Below are positions 39,551-51,827 of a stretch of DNA of 64,000 bases, one piece after another. Location of the stretch: the NCBI RefSeq assembly GCF_001039355.2, contig NW_019774637.1, forward strand, positions 268,927-332,926, given 5' to 3'. The stretch is from Lingula anatina. Taxonomy: Eukaryota > Brachiopoda > Lingulata > Lingulida > Lingulidae. Below the pieces are notes generated by a model. It was not told where the DNA came from. It made no database searches and worked only from the letters and a program-made list of their open reading frames with translations. Position numbers and translations under genes: made by a program. Position 1 is the stretch's first letter, and each line of letters opens with the position of its first letter.

Positions 39551-39595
39551 ATCATATGTCATTTTCTATTTTTAGGATTCATACGTCACAGCTGG

Positions 39596-39603
39596 TATAA
39601 ATA
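39596..39603 (+). promoter_or_regulatory. TATA box of the MAF gene
   Basis: TATAAATA, 286 bases before the start codon, predicts transcription starting near 39625. A CRE-like ACGTCA and an E-box CAGCTG lie immediately upstream (39582-39593). Confidence 0.65.
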
Positions 39604-39732
39604 CAGAAGGCATTTCCCACAAGCCTCTGTTGTTGCCTGTCATTTGAAGAAGCCGGTCGCGTGTAGGTGGTGTTCCCCTTTTGGCCATTACACACTATCT
39701 GTGCAGTGATCATAACAGCATATCAGTCTTGA

Positions 39733-39843
39733 ATGACGCTAGATATATCTAAAACGTCATTAAGACGCAGACAGCCGATTTCCCGCAAGAAATTTGGCGA
39801 GAAGCTGGGCAGATTTACGAAGCAACATCCCGACCGCCATTAA
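39733..39843 (+). other. Upstream ORF in the MAF 5' leader (36 codons, basic)
   Basis: ATG at 39733 runs to TAA at 39841-39843, entirely inside the predicted leader and ending 38 bases before the MAF start. The encoded peptide is rich in Arg and Lys (SLRRRQPISRKKFGEK). Upstream ORFs commonly lower or condition translation of the main frame; whether this one is translated is unknown. Confidence 0.5.
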
Positions 39844-39857
39844 GTCAAGGGGATACC

Positions 39858-39867
39858 TGAGTCAGCA
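39858..39867 (+). promoter_or_regulatory. NF-E2 / half-MARE site TGAGTCAGCA
   Basis: Matches the ten 3' bases of the T-type Maf recognition element, the form bound by Maf-CNC or AP-1 heterodimers. It lies in the leader 14 bases before the MAF start codon, suggesting autoregulation (inference). Confidence 0.45.
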
Positions 39868-39881
39868 TTTTTCCAAACAAA

Positions 39882-40616
39882 ATGGAAAACGGTGCTATGT
39901 TGGATGCGACATGGTTGGAGGAGACATGTCAACTGACAGTCCCGCCCCAGGGCGACTCCCTGGAGTTCAACACGGACGCGGACGACGGGATTCTTGCGCT
40001 TCAGGGCCTAATTACCGCTGACGGTGACATTATCAGCGGCAGTGACGACACACCTGGACTGTCAAGGAAAGATTTTCTTTGGCTTAGTCCTGCAGATGCC
40101 CCGTGCGCAAGCGATCCACCGTCCCCCGAGGACCCAGTGCGAGTTCCTGGCGTTGCAGTGGACCAGTTGGACTTCTTCGACATGATTAATGAAGGTGAGG
40201 ACGTGGGTTCTGCTATCGACCCTAACGATGCTTTAAACGTTCTCTTAGAGACTCTCTCTAGTGTATCAGAAGCTCCCTCATCACCCCCTGCCTCCTTGAT
40301 TTCCTGTGATTCAAGCTTTGGCTTCACCGACGAAGAACTGGTGAGCCTGACAACCCCAGAGCTTAACCGTCGCCTTAAAGGACTGTCTAAAGAAACCGTT
40401 GCCCTAGCTAAGAAGAGGAGACGTACCCTTAAAAACCGCGGGTACGCCTCTAACTGCCGCGCCAAGCGCTCTCACACAAGGCAGAGCCTTCAAGAGGAGA
40501 ATGGCAACTTGCAAAGGGAGGTTGAAAGACTACAGAAACAGCTCAGTGAGACGAAAAAAGAACTGACATTTTACAGAAAGGAGTGTGAAAAACTTAAAAA
40601 ACAGAAAGAGGATTGA
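39882..40616 (+). CDS. MAF: MAF-family bZIP transcription factor (single exon, 244 aa)
   Basis: A DNA-binding regulator of MARE-type sites. The N-terminal ~145 residues are acidic and Ser/Pro-rich ([33 protein letters not shown]), likely an activation region. The extended homology region spans about 148-175 ([18 protein letters not shown]), the basic region about 176-196 ([20 protein letters not shown], with the Maf-specific Tyr) and the leucine zipper about 200-240. At 244 aa it is longer than small Mafs (~160) and close to NRL, so it belongs with the large-Maf type, though the vertebrate N-terminal motif is not obvious. The lack of introns and the nearby WWOX fit MAF. ATG context ACAAAATGG is good, with in-frame stops upstream. 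The assignment to large Maf is firmer than to one vertebrate paralogue. Confidence 0.93.
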   Translation: MENGAMLDATWLEETCQLTVPPQGDSLEFNTDADDGILALQGLITADGDIISGSDDTPGLSRKDFLWLSPADAPCASDPPSPEDPVRVPGVAVDQLDFFDMINEGEDVGSAIDPNDALNVLLETLSSVSEAPSSPPASLISCDSSFGFTDEELVSLTTPELNRRLKGLSKETVALAKKRRRTLKNRGYASNCRAKRSHTRQSLQEENGNLQREVERLQKQLSETKKELTFYRKECEKLKKQKED

Positions 40617-42200
40617 GGAGAGGACTTTAACTGTTGCTGCAGTAACCCTCATTACTGGACTTTGATTCTTTGAAGGCAGAGGGCAGCAAGTGCACAGGAT
40701 CTGAGGACGCCGAATGATATGATGTGATAAAACTGACATGGGATGATAAAACTGACATGGGACATGTCACTTTAATGATGGAATGAGGTCACTGATAAGA
40801 CTGTACTAAAACATTGTATGGTCACTCCATTCAGCTTATTAGTGACAACACTGCAACATTGAACAGAATCAGATGTACAGTGTACAGAGTTGTTATGACT
40901 GTGTAAGTGATTGTGGATTGCGTAAGAATGTATTATTTCATTCATAGTGATATATCTTCAAAGGGTTAAAATGGTTACAAAAAAAATCACAAAATTGAAA
41001 AAACAAAACTGTTGTTTAAGTGTGAGTATGCCAGCTTTATTGTGCTTTGTGGATAGCCACAGTGCTGATGCATTTTAAACATTACTCAAAGAGTGCAATT
41101 ATATTCTTTGTGCAATGAAGTCTGTTAAGTTAGTGTAATTTGCTTACAGCCATTAATAAGAAGAGGTCACCATTGCACAAACTCATAACATCATTTAAGA
41201 ATGTAAGAAATAAATATTCCATCTTTTAGATGTGATAAGTAGCCTATGCAAAGCTCACAGGAGCCCTGCTTAACCATCAAAAGGCTATCTTTAGAAGAAA
41301 TCTCGACTTTGTCATGTAACATGGACTATGTTAAGTTTTAAACTTTTTTTAATATGTAACTTATTTGTAACATAAGGTTAAGTGAACAAGTGAAAAACAA
41401 ACAAAAAAGCAACAAGACAGGCAACCAACAAAGCCTCAATAACTCGTTAGTTCCCTGTCACTGCTACTCTAATTTTTATAGATAATTATTTTACCAGTGA
41501 CAGGGATCTTATGAAGAGTAAGGCATTTAAATATATTAATTATAGAAAAAAAACCTTTCCATTTTAAGGAAAGAAAAAAAAATTGTAAAAAACTAAAGTT
41601 ATAAAAAAAATACCAAAGGCCAGATACAATTGAATCTGAGCCTCAGATAGTGACATTGCTGACTAAATGTCTCTTTGTCAAGGTTGGATCAAGTTTGACT
41701 TGAAAGATCATTGTGAAAGATCTGCTATTATAGGATAGGGTTATATTCGCAAGGAGACATCTAGTCATACCTCAAAACCATCAGGGGCAGTCAGAATTAA
41801 CTGATCTGTAAGCCCTGTGAAAGACTTCCCAACTTTGCCAGTAAGAAGGACATGAGAAAAACAAGTAGACCCAAAAGTTTATCAAATGTATTTAATTATT
41901 CTTGAGTGTTCTTTTAGTTGTTTGCAAACCTCTTACATGAAAAAGTGATGAAGAGGTTCTTTTTTATTGATCAAGTTTGCTATTGTAAAACAGTGGATAC
42001 TTGTATTTTATATTCCTCTGTAATAGATCCTGTTATTTATATTGGTATGTTATCCAACTTTTACTCAGGTGTTTGTAACAAATCTGCAGATTTTTAAATT
42101 AGCCTTTTAGACAACTTTAGTGTGAATGTGAACTGTATGCACGAGGAAAAGATTTATTTTTATTTGTTAATGTTTTGTAAATTAAAAGTGTAAATAATGT
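40617..42200 (+). other. Probable MAF 3' untranslated region
   Basis: AT-rich sequence after the TGA at 40614-40616 with no other gene. AATAAA occurs at 41209-41214 and ATTAAA-type hexamers further down; the true end is not determinable. Confidence 0.4.
41209..41214 (+). terminator. Candidate MAF poly(A) signal AATAAA
   Basis: Canonical hexamer about 590 bases after the MAF stop, followed by TGTGATAAGT. Confidence 0.35.
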
Positions 42201-45200
42201 ACAAAGTAATAATAATATGAATGGGAGAGAGCAAGAGCGAATGTGAAGAATTTTAAATACAAAACCATTGTTTTAAATGGTAATTATACAATATTTAGAA
42301 CACCAATATTATATGTTTGATAATCTTTTGGGTTGAATATGATGATGATGCTCACTGCAGCATTTGATATGCATTTTGTGTTGTTCCCTCCAGACATGCC
42401 TGGGCTTGCTTCTCTTGAGCAAGGAATTGAGAATGACTCATCAATTTATGCACCTGCAGGATTAATGAGTATGGTAGGCCTATCTTTGCTGTTTGGGACA
42501 ACACACAATTAAGTTACTTTTCCAAGTATTAAATACTGTGAATTGTAATGAGGAGATGTTTGAAAAAGAAATGAATGGATGTGGAAATTAAAGCATTGAA
42601 AAATCCATCTACTGGTTTTGTTTTGTGCAATGTTTTACACGTTTTTCTGACTTTCTTATTATTTGACCCAAATCTCGTCAATGGGCCCTTATGTTTAATC
42701 GCGAATTGCGAGTAGGAACTAGTTTTTAAAATATGGAAAATTTTAATCCTGTGAGTAATAATCACACAACCGCATTTATTTTGATGCCAGTCTCAATAAA
42801 TAAATAGGTTTTCTCACTAAAAATATGTATTTTATAACTGGGAGCGGCAAGATTCCAAGAAATACAACAGAACAACGGGTTACCAAAAAAGGAAAAGAAA
42901 AAAGTCACCTTACCTTACATACAACCCCAGCTACGTGGATCTGTTCTTACGTTGTTCGTCCTGGCGCATATAACGCTGATGTAGTACCGTAGGGATAACC
43001 TCGACGTTTTATAGCGTGAAATGTGCATAGGCAAGCTATTTTGACCCTCTCTTCGGCCAACGCTGTGCCAACGTTTGCTTTGGTCAGCTATTTTGTACCT
43101 ACATGTACCGGTGACTATTGAATACCACTAACTGGGAGGAGGGGGGTGTAAAAGGCACATTCTATGTAGTTTTCTACATTATTGGGAGTGTTACATGGTA
43201 AATTTCGCAGAAAATTTGATGCCTGAGATGAACAGCATTGGTTTTTTACGTCGATTTAGAGGGTTTAGACCCATACGGCTATACGGGTCAGCAGTGTGAA
43301 AGATAACATGAACGAACAGAGCCAGCTACAAATAGGCTATTATATCACGCTGTGTATGTGATTTACGTATGCATTATCACCATATCACGATTCATCAAGC
43401 TTATAATAAAGCGGATTGCAAACTGTAACGAAGTATTGAAATGTGTAAGGCGCCTTTGAAAAGGTTTTGTAGGAGTGCCACATCATTATTTAACCTTTTT
43501 AAACCCGTTTAACCGAAGGAATGCCGTTTTCGTTTACTCGGGGAATCCCCCTGGAAAATCCTACAACGAGAGAACCCAGACCATATAGGCCTATATATAT
43601 ATACAGGTAATTGGTTAGAGCACGTAAGGAGTAATCGGAGTTTATATTTTTCAAATATGTGATAAAACAAGCGGGTACGTCAGCGGTAAATATTTTAAAC
43701 GTAAATCGAGTCTCCGGGCAGGGTTGATCACGTACTACAGTGGCGGATTTAGAGAGGGGGGGGGGTCAGGGGGGTCCTGGTCTAGGGGGTAAAGGGGGTC
43801 CTGAACCCCCCTCCTTCAAATAATCCTGGATCCGCCCCTGTACTAGCTACGAAGTTTCACGTCTTTCACCTGTGTCACGCTAGCACACAGTGCTGATATC
43901 ACAGTGATGTCATCACATATGGTTCATATTATCAGAGATCGAAAGTAGTACTAGAAGTGATAACGCAAGCAAGCCCTTACGTGCTACGGGGTCGCTGGGA
44001 ATTCGAAAAATATTCCGTGGAAGTCAAATTTACAAGAGCAAATAAAAGGTAAAATGAACGTATTACCAGTTATAACAATTAATTATATTTAGACTCTGTA
44101 ACTGATGCACGTCTACCGGTGTAACATTAACGGTAGTCCGATAGGAACCGCAGTCCGTTCTCCATTACTTCATGTTACTTTGTAAACATGTGACATCCGT
44201 TTCATAAACTGATCTCAATACTTCTACTAACCCCAACCTGAACCAATCATATGGGACCCGGACTCCCATTCATAGGACTGCCATTCCTGTCACACCGGTC
44301 TCAACTATTTCCATTGTATTTAGGAAAGCGACCACAGTATAGTCAGCTTCCTTCAAACGTATTTATGTATGTCAGCCATGTACGCCAATCAGGTTTTCGA
44401 CAACCCTACCAGTACCCTCTCGACTAAATGCATGTGATTACCTTTAAGAATCATCTGTGAAGTATAAGAACGAGAGAAAAAGTGTATGAGGGTTAATAAC
44501 AGGTATTACAAGTACTTTTGTTATTTTGAAATGGAACTTTTTCATAGTATATTGTTTTATTTTCGGTTTCCGGGTTTCCACAGATTTTCGGTAGCTTTTT
44601 TTAGATAAGGGAAGCTGTCGAAAACGAGGCAGTGCAGTATGAATTATATGTGGTTTGAGGATAATACCTCCTTCAAGCCACTGCAGGATCTTCAGCAATT
44701 TATGGCGCCAAAATTTTCTACGCATTGATGAAGTTAGCTTTGTATACTATTTATCGATCATTATTTTTATTAAGCTACACATATATATATACGTATGTAC
44801 AGACCATATTTGCATATCACAACGTTATCTACTTGGGGGCACGGGACACAAGCACATGTGTAGGGCCTGGATATGTACTTCACGTGTTCATCCACGTTTC
44901 CGATACAAATGTCACAAAGCCATCGTCAGATAAGTCAGCAATTGGATTAATGAAAACGTCTCTTTTTTAATTGCAGATAAAAGAGAGTTTAGACACTAAC
45001 GTTTTTCCGTGGCAATTTTCTTCCTTCACATGTAGTAAACGTACGCGTTTAAGATTTGTATGTGTTCCGATTTAGAAATGAGAAATTATACAAAATCTCA
45101 CATCTCGAACCCAAACTGCCTTCTTTTTCATTTCACTAAAGTAGATTAGTAAAATTTGCCAAAAATTGACTTCGTCGCCATGTACGTGTTATTTAAATTT

Positions 45201-45758
45201 GATTGTTTTTAAATGTGACATAAAAAAAGTTAAAAACAATTCACCTAACATCATTTCCCCAAACAGAAGCAGCCTCCAGATCTATTGAAATGAAATGTGT
45301 AAAGCTTTTGGCCACCACTGCAAATTTATAGAGAAAATGGATAACTGAGAACATATGAAGTCGAAGGATTTTCAGATGCACCCTAAACAAACCAGTAACT
45401 CCAAACCTGACAAAAATTAGAACTGGAACCCATGATTTCATAAAGCAAACCCTCTAGAAAAAAGAATATGTAGACTGTTCGGACATCGAGTGGAGAACGA
45501 AGTCCTTTTTCTCTTGCAGTGTCCCCATTGTAGATTTATTGATGACTTGGTGCTCGGGTAGCTGAGAAAATGATGAAGTGTCATGTTGTCATGGTTCATT
45601 GCACATGGGTTAGACTTCATGCAAAAGTGGACCAAATACACATTGAGTAATACTCAGTGCGGATATCTGCACATTTTGAGGATTGGTTTGGAGGCTTATA
45701 TAATTATAACCCAAAAAAGGCCACCATTGTTGTTAGTCCAGTGTCATGTCACGCCTTT
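42201..45758. other. Intergenic DNA, no gene supported
   Basis: No exon-like frame with splice signals and domain similarity was found. One short inverted-repeat element lies at 43741-43840. Confidence 0.6.
43741..43840. mobile_element. Short inverted-repeat element, GGCGGATTTAG...GGATCCGCC
   Basis: It starts TGGCGGATTTAGAGAGGGGG and ends CCTGGATCCGCCCCTG, approximate reverse complements, with a G-rich half mirrored by a C-rich half. About 100 bases, non-coding. Confidence 0.65.
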
Positions 45759-46035
45759 GGCTTCGTTCACATGGAATGTCTATTTTCTAAAAATCTATTT
45801 TCTATTCGCGGCATCTTATGATCACGGTCTGTGCCCTGAATATCCCGCCGCGTAATTACTGGCAGCGCGAGCCAGTTTCTTATAGTATTACTATAAGTTA
45901 AACTTATATATAGTAACTGGCTCGCGCTGCCAGTAATTACGCCGCGGGATATTCAGGGCACAGACCGTGATCACAAGATATACCGCGAATAGAAAATAGA
46001 TTTTTAGAAAATAGACTTTCCATGTGAACGAAGCC
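45759..46035. mobile_element. Long palindromic element, GGCTTCGTTCACATG family (copy 1)
   Basis: Two arms of about 125 bases are near-perfect reverse complements, outer ends GGCTTCGTTCACATGG and CATGTGAACGAAGCC. Only a short AT-rich centre separates them. A second, more decayed copy lies at 63564-63787 in AARS intron 9. Non-coding; a foldback-type MITE. Confidence 0.85.
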
Positions 46036-46142
46036 TTTCATGTGAACAATGTGCGTCTCTGGGCACCAGGTTCTCATTATACATGTATCCTCAACTGAAA
46101 CAATCTAAGATGCAACAGATTTGGCTGAACATTGATAAGATA

Positions 46143-46845
46143 CAGTGTATGCGCGCCTTCGGGTGTGTGAGGTTGTGTGTGAAAATGGGTGTATGAATGT
46201 GCATGTAGGCCTATTATATTAAGATACACAACCATAAATGGCTCTAGTTTGTATACTAGTGCACTGTATCACCTTGGGTCTTCTGTAATGTACTGTAGGT
46301 TTTTGTATATATTGTATTGCACGTTTTACAATATTAGATGAATATTCCAGTGACTTAGCACCCTTATTATAGTTTTTGCGTGTACTACAGTGTATGTGCG
46401 CCTTCGGGTGTGTGAGGCAGTGTGTGAAAATGTGTGTATGAATGTGCATGTATTATATTAAGATACACAACCATTAATGTATCTAGTTTGTATACTGGTG
46501 CACTGTATCACCTTGCTTTGTTAGGTATTGTTCAGATTGGGTCTTTGTAATGTACTGTAGGTTTTTGTATATATTGTATTGTACGTTCTACAATATTAGA
46601 TTGATATTTCAGTGACTGCGCACCTGTGAATGTGAATGTGCATGTACTGTATTAAGTTACACAACTGTATTGGTGTAGTGTATCATTTCGTATTTGTATT
46701 TGTAACGTAATGTGCTTTCTGATTCTGTGATGCATTGCATGTTTTTGTATGTTTGTATATATTGTAATGCATTGTATTGTGTTTGTAAATGTATATGCTT
46801 AATAAAAAAATATTATTATTATTATTATTCTTATTATTATTATCT
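46143..46845 (+). mobile_element. Tandem 245-base units ending in (ATT)n: likely 3' end of a non-LTR retroposon
   Basis: Units start at 46143 and 46388 (both CAGTGTATG...GCGCCTTCGGGTGTG) with a partial third from about 46628. The block ends in AATAAAAAAATATT followed by (ATT)n to about 46845. Repeated 3' UTR units and a simple-repeat tail fit a truncated LINE-like insertion. No reverse-transcriptase frame is present. It stops about 45 bases before the GPCR start codon. Confidence 0.55.
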
Positions 46846-46890
46846 TAATTCATTCAAACTACTTAGGTGACCTTTTCCGACGTCGACAAG

Positions 46891-48730
46891 ATGGAACATT
46901 GGAACTGGATGAGAAAACAATTTGTGATCACAGTTATAATACTACAGTGCGTGTGTCACGGGTATGTTGATGATGATGTTTATTTGGAGCTGGAGATGGA
47001 AAATAATGCGACAGATCTAGACTCGTACTGCACTTCGCCTCGTGACAAAACTTTACCGGACCCTGACTGGGGAAACTGCACCCCAAAACCCGAGGACTAT
47101 CTTCGTTGTGTATACTATAGAACCAATGCCTCGGCTACGTCTGCCGTCATTCGCAAACACTACCTAAATAGGACCGATGCTGCAGCGTCAGACTATGTGC
47201 TTCTCGTTGGTCGGCCGCTCATTTATTGTATTGGACTGGTTTGCAATATTCTGTCCATTTGTGTTTTCTCCCAAAAAGAGCTCCGCCAAGTTGCGACCTG
47301 TCAGTTCATGATTGCAATAGCAGTGTTTGACATTATAACTATTATGAACGGATTTTTTATTGGACTGAATACGAGCTCCTCGTACCAGTTATGACTTCAC
47401 ATGTGGCTCTGTGTAAAATCTCCGTTTTTACAATTTACTGTGCACCAGAAATAAGTGCGATCACGCTGACCGTCATGAGCGCCGAGAGACTTATGAGAAA
47501 GTTGAACACTCCCGCTCACGAAAGATGGTTCTCTATAAGAAGAACCCGTTTGTACATCGTGGCTATTGTTTTGACTATGGTGCTCCTTAACATCTACATC
47601 TTTGTCTCCGACATTTATTTTGAGGAATGTTGTGAGAGGATTTGTTGGAATATATATCATGATGGAACTCACGTACTGGACCTTCATGAGAAAAACTGCA
47701 GAGAACACATAGAAAATGACTGTGGTAAGTATACTTTACATAAGCCGTACTGCTGTGGTATATCCAAATTGGCCGTCGCTTTTTCACCTGCGACTCCGCC
47801 AAACAAGTCTACGCGTCGTAAATGTCATTATCTTTTTTTTTTTTTTTTTGACATTTTGTAAACCGAGGTCATTTTCGCCACAGGTTTCATAAGGTCATGG
47901 TCTTTTTCATTTAAACTGAGGTGGGTGAACTGTAGGTTTTCTGTCGTTATTTAATGTTATTTCCTTAAGAACAATATGAGATAGACTTTTTTCATTAATT
48001 TAAGACAATGCAAATTTTTTTATTAAAATGATTTTCTAAAATAAGTCTGAATAGCAGCCAAGAAAACCGAAGTATTTTGAGAGAAGAAAATATCTGATAA
48101 GAGTGAATCTATATGGAAACATACGGTAAAGGGGCGTTTATAATACACATTGCCAATAAAAACGTCACTTCGATGTCATTTTCAGGTCATACGGGTGCGC
48201 TTGCCTTCTTCAAGGTCTACAGATGGGTGGCTCTTTCAATATACTGGATCTTGCCATTTGTTGGGTTGCCTGTCATCAACGGATGGTTATTGTACGAATT
48301 ATGGAAGGAGCGCCAACGACGTAACAATCAAGAATGCAGGCCGATCATTCCCATGCCAGACCTACCTGTTCATGGCTCGGAATACGAAGAGAGAGATAAA
48401 GAAATTACGAAAATGTTAATACTCGTGACTCTTTCGTATTGGGTTATGACAACAGGGTTTAACTTCATGCAGGCGGGAATAATTGACGTGTACCACGCCT
48501 GCACCCCCGATGAACTGGTTAGAAATTCTACCATCTATTCGATTTTTATGCTTCTCTTTTACTTGAATCATGCGTCGAATTTTTTTCTGTACTGCATCAG
48601 TGCTAAACCGTACCGCGACGAAGTAAAATGTATGTTTGCGCGCGTATACAGAGCTTTGTGTAAGAAAGCGTCATACATCAGAGTACGTTATTCGAAAAAC
48701 AAAAATGAGGAGACAGACCCACATTTATGA
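46891..48730 (+). CDS. Class A (rhodopsin-type) peptide GPCR, two exons, with a one-base frameshift
   Basis: Exons 46891-47724 and 48186-48730 (GT-AG, phase 1); ATG context GACAAGATGG. A hydrophobic N-terminal segment (VITVIILQCVC) looks like a signal peptide. An extracellular tail with N-glycosylation motifs (NAT, NCT, NAS, NRT) and several Cys follows. TM1 has GLVCNILS, TM2 ends IAVFD, TM3 ends with ER in place of DRY (TLTVMSAERL), TM5 has LPFVGLPVING, and TM7 reads NHASNFFLYC in place of NPxxY, as in invertebrate FMRFamide-like receptors. Between TM2 and TM3 the frame breaks: the first frame stops at 47392, while the rest reads in the frame one base earlier. The run of six T at 47353-47358 is the likely site of a lost base. 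With it the protein would be about 459 aa. Sequencing error, polymorphism and inactivation all remain possible. Ligand unknown. Confidence 0.85.
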
Positions 48731-50263
48731 ACCTCACAGAACGATTGGACAAGTTGACCAACTAAAAAGGGTTTAATATAGGACCGCTAAACTTGTCGGC
48801 AAATCCTGTATTTTATCAGCATTTCAGCTTAAAAAGATTCACAATTTGTACTTGTATTGGGTACGTTTAGTCGTAAGTGGTACATAATTAATATACATTA
48901 ATTTGCATATAATAAAATAATATAGAGTACAAATGTAAACTTACTATGCCCCTACGCACAACACCATCCAATGACGTATTGTAGTGGATAAATTTTACAT
49001 ATCTGGCATTTCAATATTATCTTACACCTATCAAGTAGTAGTCCTGTAAACATGGCACATTTTAGTTATTTGATGCTCACCAATCACACAACTAGTTTCA
49101 CTTTGGCATAGAAAACTAGTATGCTTTAATTTTAAACAACTGTAACCAATATGCAATCATATACGACAGTGAAAATGCATCATAAATTGCCCTCTCTTAC
49201 GAAGACAATATGTTTGTTCTAAAAAGTTTATTTGTCAGTTTAACATTATATAAAAAATTAGTAATACTTAACATTTATGAATTTCAGGAAATACTGCTAA
49301 CAAGATCTTTATTTGTAGTTATAAATAAATTTTTACTATAATTTCCTTATTGTATTAGAGAACCAAGGAAGTTATTTGCTAATGTGGCATTTAGCTTTGT
49401 AAAAGTTGGCAAAACTTTTGAAATAGTCTCAAAGGAAAATATGCGCTTGGTTAGGTAGATTTAAGGTATGTTAATTTATATTGGAAATCTTTTTTCAATA
49501 TTGTAATTTTGTTGTAGAGTGCAAATTCGTTTTTCTTCAATTATTAAAAATGTTTATTTATATTATTCAATATTCTTAGTATCTATCAATTTACTTGGAT
49601 AAAAATGGAATGTGTACCTATACATACTATTACACTGAAACAACCTGCACGAAAATGCAGTAGTATCGAAGTAGCAAAGAAGCATTAATGCAGTAGTTGT
49701 GTGGAGCATATTTTCAGTAGAAATGCAATATAGCCTACTGCAATTCTACTCCAAGAAGTACGTAGATTTGTACAGAGAGGAGCATTAATGCAGTAGATTA
49801 GCAGCATGATAGAAGCATGTTTCAAATATGCTAATTAGCTCCCAAATTGAAGCAGATTTGAAGCATGTTTGCAGTAGTCTACTGCGTTTTCGTGTGGGTA
49901 AAAGTCAGGAAGTGGTCAACTCATAGTAAGGATAGTCACTTTTACAGAATAGAACCAGATATTCCATTTACATTACATCTCATGAAATACTGTGAACCAT
50001 ATTTCTGAAATTTAATATCCATAAAAAATGAATAACTAAAATTCAATACAGAAAATTAAAAAAATCTGGCATTTATATGACAAAGAGTTAATTTTATCAA
50101 GGAGAGAGAAAGTATGTTTAGAATAGATGAATTAAATGAGGATTCATGCTACACTCTTCCCTTCTTGATCCTGACACTTAACAGTTTGAATTAAAATGAA
50201 TAAAAGATACAGATAATGAAGGTCTGTTATGATTCTCAACTTTTCTCTTTCAAATCTAACAGT
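48731..50263. other. Gap between GPCR and WWOX 3' ends
   Basis: The genes converge here. AATAAAA-type hexamers near 48910 could end the GPCR transcript; the WWOX 3' UTR occupies part of the right side. One inverted-repeat element lies at 49644-49900. Confidence 0.5.
49644..49900. mobile_element. Inverted-repeat element with CACGAAAATGCAGTAG termini
   Basis: The left end CCTGCACGAAAATGCAGTAG is mirrored by CTACTGCGTTTTCGTGTGGG at the right. The interior is built from repeated GCAGTAG / GAAGCAT words. 257 bases, non-coding. Confidence 0.7.
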
Positions 50264-51827
50264 TCAAATCTTCCCATTGCTTCTGACACCATCTTTTTCA
50301 CTGAGTTCCCACAATGCATTGCACAGTTTTTCTTTAAATGTCTTCTCTGCTGGGAGACAGCGACAACAGTTGTTAAAATACATCCCTCCGTATCCATCTA
50401 TCTCAAGAGCTGTGGCACAGAACACAGTTGTAGCAGCACCTTGTTGCTGATATCACAAAAAAAGATAAAATTATTTTTAACCAGCACCTATACCAATAAA
50501 TTAAACATTGGGTGGCATTCATGTAATGACAATTTTGATAAGTAAAACTTACATTATCTTTCACATGCCATAATCAGGGATGCATCTGCCGTAAAGTGAA
50601 AAAGTCCAAAAATACCTAGGCCAATGATATTTTTGGCTCTCAAAAAGTCTGAAGTCCACCGATTGTCAAAGAAATCTCATCCCTGTATAATCTTATAATA
50701 AACAATTACGTGTGACAAGATTATCAATCACATTTCATACATTTACCTAGACATCTTGGTGACTCACCATTGATTTAGTAAATGGGCGTGCGAGTCCAAA
50801 GAGCAGCGTCCAGACCCACCAGCTTCGATGTAAATTGGTGTACATCATGTTTCCTGGGTGACAGGAGTTGGTCCACACCCTAAACTTGCTCAGCCTTGCA
50901 TGGAGCCCATGGGCAAATAGCACATTGCACAGTTTTGAAAGGTTATAGGCATACATGGCCGTGTAGTTGTCTTTATCGGGTGATAATTTCTGAATGGAAA
51001 TATTATCTAAATCAAGGTCTGAGAATCTGTAATAAAGAAATAGATTGATAATGGTCGCTGTAACTGCGGTATGAAAACAATGCAGGACTGGTATTTGTGA
51101 TTTGTGTCTTTATCAAGAACAATGAAAAAAAATTTTTTTCAAAACCAGCCCAACAACAGAACGATGTCAGAAAATGTAAGAATAAATTTCAAGAAAACAA
51201 AAATAAATAAATAAAACAAAATGTATAACTTCCTTCCCAAAAATACAACAAGCTTAGCACTTGGCTAAAACTTGAAATTTTTTGAGCAAGTTCAAGCTTG
51301 GTTAGAAAATCAAAGTAATTCACGTACAATTTGGGCCACAGCACTGTACCTGTGTGATTCCGATGAAACAACCACTACTTTTGCCGGAGCTGATCGTATC
51401 AACACCTCTTCCAGTAACTGTGTTAGGAAGAAGTGGCCCAGATAGTTGACTTGAAATGTGGTTTCATATCCATCTTCTGTTAACTCATGTGGCACACCAA
51501 ACACTGCTGCATTCAATATCAGAATATGCAATGGCCTGCAAGCAAATCATTTTAACTATAAATATAAAATGCTTTGGAACTACACACATCTTTTATTACT
51601 TTACAAGTACACTGTTCACTCCAGACTTCTGCTTTGAAATATATATAAATGCTTACAAGAACAGATTAAGTATTTGAAAACTGATCTTTGAGGCAATGTG
51701 TACAAATTCTTCAGGACCTACAGTGTCTTTTTGCTTTAACTTCTTTTTCACAATAACTGACATGTTGCCCATCATCCCTCCTTCATTCTTCAGCCTTCTC
51801 CTGCACAGATTTCAGAGTGACCAAGTC

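Noticed and set aside
40001-40465. 154-codon minus-strand frame
   Set aside because: It is the shadow of the MAF coding exon; no motif of its own.
47397-47802. Minus-strand frames opposite the GPCR
   Set aside because: Shadows of transmembrane-coding sequence with no motif.
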